Shown in pieces: positions 29,622-32,673 of a stretch of DNA of 32,673 nt; the stretch's first letter is position 1; each line of letters begins with the position of its first letter. The notes beneath the pieces were generated by a model that did no database searches, was not told the DNA's origin, and worked only from the letters and a program-made list of their open reading frames with translations. The position numbers and the translations under genes were made by a program. This DNA comes from Chara braunii (Eukaryota > Streptophyta > Charophyceae > Charales > Characeae): assembly GCA_003427395.1 (NCBI GenBank), contig BFEA01000475.1, forward strand, positions 800,042-832,714. Direction: 5' to 3'.

Positions 29622-29961
29622 CAGCGATTTCGTCAAAACGAACATTTTTTATTTTTTGTACGAAATTGAAAGTCCACTCTGCAGCCAAATTTTGATGAAA
29701 TTTTGGGTAGGGCGTTCTGAAAACGCCCTACCCCTCGATGTTTTTGGACTCAGCCAGAGTACAGATACATGCAGGGGGGTACGTCGTTTTCAGAACGCCG
29801 TACCACCCTGCATGTATCTGGACTCTGGCTGAGTCCAAAAACATCGAGGGGGTAGGGCGTTTTCAGAACGCCCTACCCAAAATTTCATCAAATTTTGGCT
29901 GCAGAGTGGACTTTCAATTTCGTACAAAAAATAAAAAATGTCCATTTTGACGAAATCGCTG
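29622..29961. mobile_element. 340-bp nested palindromic foldback element inside LINE-B
   Basis: The whole element is a near-perfect inverted repeat of about 160-base arms (about 97% identical by eye), beginning CAGCGATTTCGTC and ending GACGAAATCGCTG. Each arm holds its own 29-base hairpin, GGGTAGGGCGTT/AACGCCCTACCC (29705-29733 and 29850-29878), and the centre is a related 27-base hairpin (29778-29804). LINE-A shows the uninterrupted site. Flanks TTCCCTAAA (29613-29621) and TTCCTACAA (29962-29970) look like a slightly diverged 9-base target duplication, a size typical of Mutator-like elements. It has no coding capacity, so it must be mobilised in trans. Superfamily is inference. Confidence 0.9.
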
Positions 29962-29970
29962 TTCCTACAA

Positions 29971-30732
29971 TGGCAGACCACACATCGCTGTTTACCCACT
30001 ATTGACTGGCTAGTAGATCATACGAATCTTGAGCAGAAAGGTTTGGCGACACCCTGGTGCCCACGATGCCTAGGAGCCTTCCCCGCACGGAAAAGGCCTA
30101 AAACTATAGAACACATTTTTATGCAGTGCCCTACAGCACAGCTCACGTGGCGCTGGTGGGACAGAATTTGGAGAAAGATGATACCGGACCCTGTATGGCC
30201 ATGGTCCTGGAGGGCCATCTTGACGGGTCATTGGCCACAGGTGCAGCAAGAACCACCCTTCATACAAAATATGTATAGACTGGGACAAAATATGTGTAGA
30301 CTAGGACGCAGGGTGTTATTGTGGGGACTTTGGTGGCAACGCTGCCTGATGGTACTTGAGGGAGTGCAAGTGGAAGGAACAGAAACAACGGACCAAATCC
30401 GGCAACAGGTTCAAATGGAGGTAACAAGGAAATGGCAGGAGGTGAAGAACAAGCGGGATCTCCTACAAAGCACGGAGGATATAGAGAAATCCATCACTGC
30501 CTTTTGCTCAAATTGGCTAGGAGGCGTTAGAGGAGGCTGGATAGCTACAGTGGAATGGTCCAGCAGCAGAAAGGAAGGGACACAACAGCAGGAGAGGGTG
30601 GAATCACGAGATTATCGACTGCAATTCAACGACTGGACAATGATAGAGCCCTCCTTCCTCCATCGCCCCCGGACGGATTTTCCTGATCCCTTCCCCCCAC
30701 ACCCACTAGCACTCACGGAGATTCCTGGTTGA
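29971..30732 (+). pseudogene. LINE-B ORF2 C-terminus with zf-RVT-like domain, right of the insertion
   Basis: The protein resumes at QWQTTHRCLPTIDWLVDHT, exactly where LINE-A has QWQITHRCLPTNNLLIDHT. WCPRCLGAFPARKRPKTIEH and then IFMQCP (about 30056-30135) form the zinc-binding module, followed by LTWRWWDRIWRKM. The rest is a conserved Trp-rich region ending DPFPPHPLALTEIPG and TGA (30730-30732). This segment has no internal stop; it is separated from the RT only by the foldback element, whose own stops end translation. Function of the module is probably RNA or target binding. Confidence 0.88.
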
Positions 30733-30872
30733 CCTGGCCCCCCCCGCTCTTGAGCCTGCACATTACCCTCTGCACCAAACCTTTGCATTATCCTCTGTTG
30801 CATCAGTCTGGCCCCTCTTTCTGGTGCCCCTCTGGGAAGCAAGGGCCAAGAGATTTGCCTTGTGGATGATAC

Positions 30873-31387
30873 GTGCTTCTTTTTGCAAATGCATAAGTGG
30901 GTAGGCAGGGTATTCTTTCTGAGACTTGTTTTGGACAACTGCTGGCAGAACGCTTTCAATTCCTTTCCGAGGGTCATCTTCGAACACCTGCTCAGTCAAT
31001 CCCCTATAGTACAGGGGTAATCAATGCTAGCAGGCGTGGATGTTATAATTGTTATGTGCTCCTTTTGCAAATGCATAAGTGGGTAGGCAGGGTATTCTTT
31101 CTGAGACTTGTTTGGGACAACTGCTGGCAGGACGCTTTCATTTCCTTTCCGAGAGTCATCTTCGAACACCTGCTCAGTCAATCCCCTATAGTACAGGGGT
31201 AATCAATGCTGGCAGGCCTTTTACTTAGCTTTCTGAGATGTTCTGAAAAGACAACAAAGGGGAAGGGTGGTGGAACTAGTGTGCAATAGTAGGTATCTGG
31301 CGCCGGTTCCCGGGTGAAGAGGTTCCCCCCTTCCTTACCTCCTGCGTAGTCAATCCCCTGGATGCCAGGGTAATCAATGCTGGCAGG
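30873..31387. repeat. 162-bp direct duplication plus a partial third copy
   Basis: Copies 30873-31034 and 31056-31216 start GTGCT and end GCAGG, with few differences. Both contain CCTGCTCAGTCAATCCCC, then CAGGGGTAATCAATGCTRGC, which can pair CCCCT with AGGGG and CCTGC with GCAGG. A third, partial copy of only this hairpin part is at 31341-31387. A run of Cs (about 30741-30748) lies before the first copy. No coding sense. Confidence 0.9.
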
Positions 31388-31439
31388 AATCCATCACTAT
31401 GGCCTTTTCCGGACATGCTTCCATCTCAAATCTGTTCAT

Positions 31440-31492
31440 GGGACGCTGGACCCATTTTCCAGCAGGTGATGCTCCCCACCAATAGATGGAGC
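31440..31492. repeat. Dispersed GGGACGCTGGACCC repeat, distal copy
   Basis: 53 bases matching 11697-11749 with four mismatches, in the same orientation, 20 kb away. Confidence 0.85.
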
Positions 31493-31572
31493 CTCTCCCC
31501 GGGTGGTAGCGGTGTCTGCTCTTATCAGCACCACTAACCCATGCCCTATGTTAGCAAAGCTCCACAGCAGTC

Positions 31573-31666
31573 TTCACCTAAGCAAAAGAGGTCACCCCGA
31601 AACGACAGACCTGATGAGGGGCAGCATCCGGCCCATCATTCCAGGTGATCCCCGCAAAGTGGGAGA
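31573..31666. repeat. Dispersed repeat, copy right of LINE-B
   Basis: Matches 21795-21890 over its length in the same orientation. It includes GACAGACCTGATGAGG and CATCCGGCCCATCATTCCAG. Confidence 0.85.
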
Positions 31667-31732
31667 AAGTCAACACCGACAACCTAAGCACTGAAGTGGG
31701 AGAAAGTCAACACCAACAACCTAACCACTGAA
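31659..31732. repeat. 37-bp tandem duplication
   Basis: Units 31659-31695 and 31696-31732 start GTGGGAGAAAGTCAACACC. The first overlaps the end of the dispersed repeat. Confidence 0.9.
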
Positions 31733-32532
31733 ATCAATCCAGAATTCAGACAAAAACCAGAAAAAGAAAAAGCGGGAAGTAATATTAGGAAATGGAAAAT
31801 GAAAACGAAGACAGAAACGGCAACGAGATCGAAAGAGGACAAAGCCAACAAAATGAATTAAAGGTAGGCAATCTTGCACTCCCTTCGTCACTTTATCTGT
31901 GCAAAGGAAGGAGATAAAGACAACAGATGGAGGGGATAGGGAGATAAAATACAGGCAGCGACACAATGCGATGACATAACAAGAGAGAGACAGAAATCAG
32001 GAGGTCAGGGATCGAGAAGCACATGGGGAGTGGAGACGGCGATGCAGATGAAAACGAAGCTGACAGTAGTATTAAAACTCGGATAATGATCCCTGTGATA
32101 GCGACATGCATCTCACTCGTCGTCTTTGATGATGAAAAGGTTAGCGATGGTATGTCTATTCTTCCTCCGCAGGATGACACGAAAGATTTCCCCGCATGCG
32201 AGTCGACTTTTGGCTACTCACTGCCGTGCAAACCTTGATGGAGTGATCATCCCTCCACCGACAGCATCACCCAACCGAAGCTGACGCAACAGGACTCATG
32301 AAGTCTCCGTATCTGTGACCAAGGCCAACACCCTGACTTGTTGATAGTACTGATATGCGGGGCGTCATCCAACTACCACTCATGCCTGCCTACCTGGCAA
32401 GGAGGAGGGGCCATGAGTGGTACGCGACGACGCTATTCGGTCGCAGGGGCGTCACCCTCCCCTCGATACACCCACCGTCCGTGGTGTTAAAAAATTCGGC
32501 ACAGCGCTAACGCAGCGTTGTTTTTCTGCAAA
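31733..32532. other. No supported gene
   Basis: Purine-rich sequence at 31740-32020, then mixed sequence. Short frames (for example 32023-32238, 71 codons) resemble nothing I know. No RNA gene or further mobile element is recognised. Confidence 0.5.
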
Positions 32533-32663
32533 GTTCAAACACCGGGAAACGGGCCCGGCGTCACCTTTTGGTTTCGAAAGGGCAAAAAAAACACGAATGG
32601 GCAACGAAAAAATGGCTGTAGTTCGAAAAGGCAGAAATAACAGCAAAAGGCGGTAACATCAGG
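32533..32663. repeat. Minisatellite related to the 49-bp repeat at 13551
   Basis: GTTTCGAAAGGGCAAAAAAA at 32571 and GTTCGAAAAGGCAGAAAT at 32621 start units 50 bases apart; a diverged unit starts near 32533. The first continues AACACGAATGGGCAAC, close to AACACTTAATGGCAAC in the 13.6-kb array. The array continues to near the window end. Confidence 0.65.
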
Positions 32664-32673
32664 CCCCGAGTTC

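Larger units (their letters stand above)
22865..30732 (+). mobile_element. LINE-B: near full-length L1-type retrotransposon, interrupted by a foldback element
   Basis: The order is ORF1 with CCHC knuckle, an unexplained middle ORF, EEP endonuclease, RT and a zf-RVT-like C-terminus. It is the same family as LINE-A, with closely matching protein along the shared 3.7 kb but clear divergence, so the two copies come from different subfamilies or are old. Numerous in-frame stops and frameshifts make it inactive. A 340-base palindromic element splits the C-terminal region at 29622-29961. The 5' limit is uncertain: tandem repeats at 21898-22800 may be 5' UTR. No clean poly(A) tail follows the last stop. 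Confidence 0.9.

Noticed and set aside
31573-31672. Hammerhead-ribozyme-like boxes (CGAAAC and CTGATGAG) in the dispersed repeat
   Set aside because: The boxes are only eight bases apart and in an order that leaves no room for stems I and III. Reading CTGATGAGGGG...CCCC onward gives GCAAA rather than GAAA and no matching stem I. The copy at 21795 has changes in both boxes.
5021-31732. CRISPR-like or prokaryotic features among the direct repeats
   Set aside because: Repeat units vary in length, are adjacent or overlapping rather than spacer-separated, and the context is entirely eukaryotic retroelements.

Overview
This window is a eukaryotic, intergenic, transposon-packed stretch with no convincing host gene, rRNA or tRNA. 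All recognisable coding sequence belongs to retroelements: a Ty3/gypsy element, two copies of one L1-type LINE family with a plant-like C-terminal zinc-binding RT-associated domain, and a Penelope-like element (PLE) with a permuted endonuclease-RT order. In the literature that PLE arrangement (Naiad/Chlamys class) is known from green algae, spike mosses, slime moulds and invertebrates. Together with the LINE type this suggests the green lineage, perhaps a charophyte alga with a large genome. That is inference, not proof. Short N runs and one 95-N gap show a draft assembly.

Layout. 1-783: no gene, several Ns. 784-5171 (+): 3' part of a decayed Ty3/gypsy element (RNase H, integrase), followed by three ORFs of unknown function that look like divergent copies of one domain. 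5172-6567: low-complexity and promoter-like DNA, possibly the 3' LTR. 6568-7215: a doubtful ORF. 7322-11107 (+): LINE-A, 5' truncated and frameshifted. 11108-13998: non-coding, with several tandem, inverted and dispersed repeats and the assembly gap. 13999-19563 (-): a complete PLE bounded by 556-bp direct pseudo-LTRs and inserted into a 36-bp minisatellite; ORF1 is gag-like (CCHC, coiled coil, SAP-like) and ORF2 is GIY-YIG - CxC - RT. 19564-22864: non-coding repeats, several tandem. 22865-30732 (+): LINE-B, nearly full length (CCHC ORF1, an unexplained middle ORF, EEP endonuclease, RT, zf-RVT), split at 29622-29961 by a 340-bp nested palindromic foldback element. 30733-32673: tandem and dispersed repeats.

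How the parts relate. LINE-A and LINE-B can be read against each other. This shows that several in-frame stops are TGG or CAG codons changed by single transitions, a pattern expected from cytosine deamination in silenced DNA. The PLE proteins would work together: ORF1 as RNA-binding particle protein, ORF2 as nickase plus reverse transcriptase. ORF2 here carries a frameshift and three in-frame stops, so this copy should be dead. The foldback element is a non-autonomous insertion younger than LINE-B. The items most worth following up are the PLE with its ORF1, the nested foldback element, the triplicated unknown domain downstream of the gypsy integrase, and the unknown ORF between ORF1 and the endonuclease in LINE-B.
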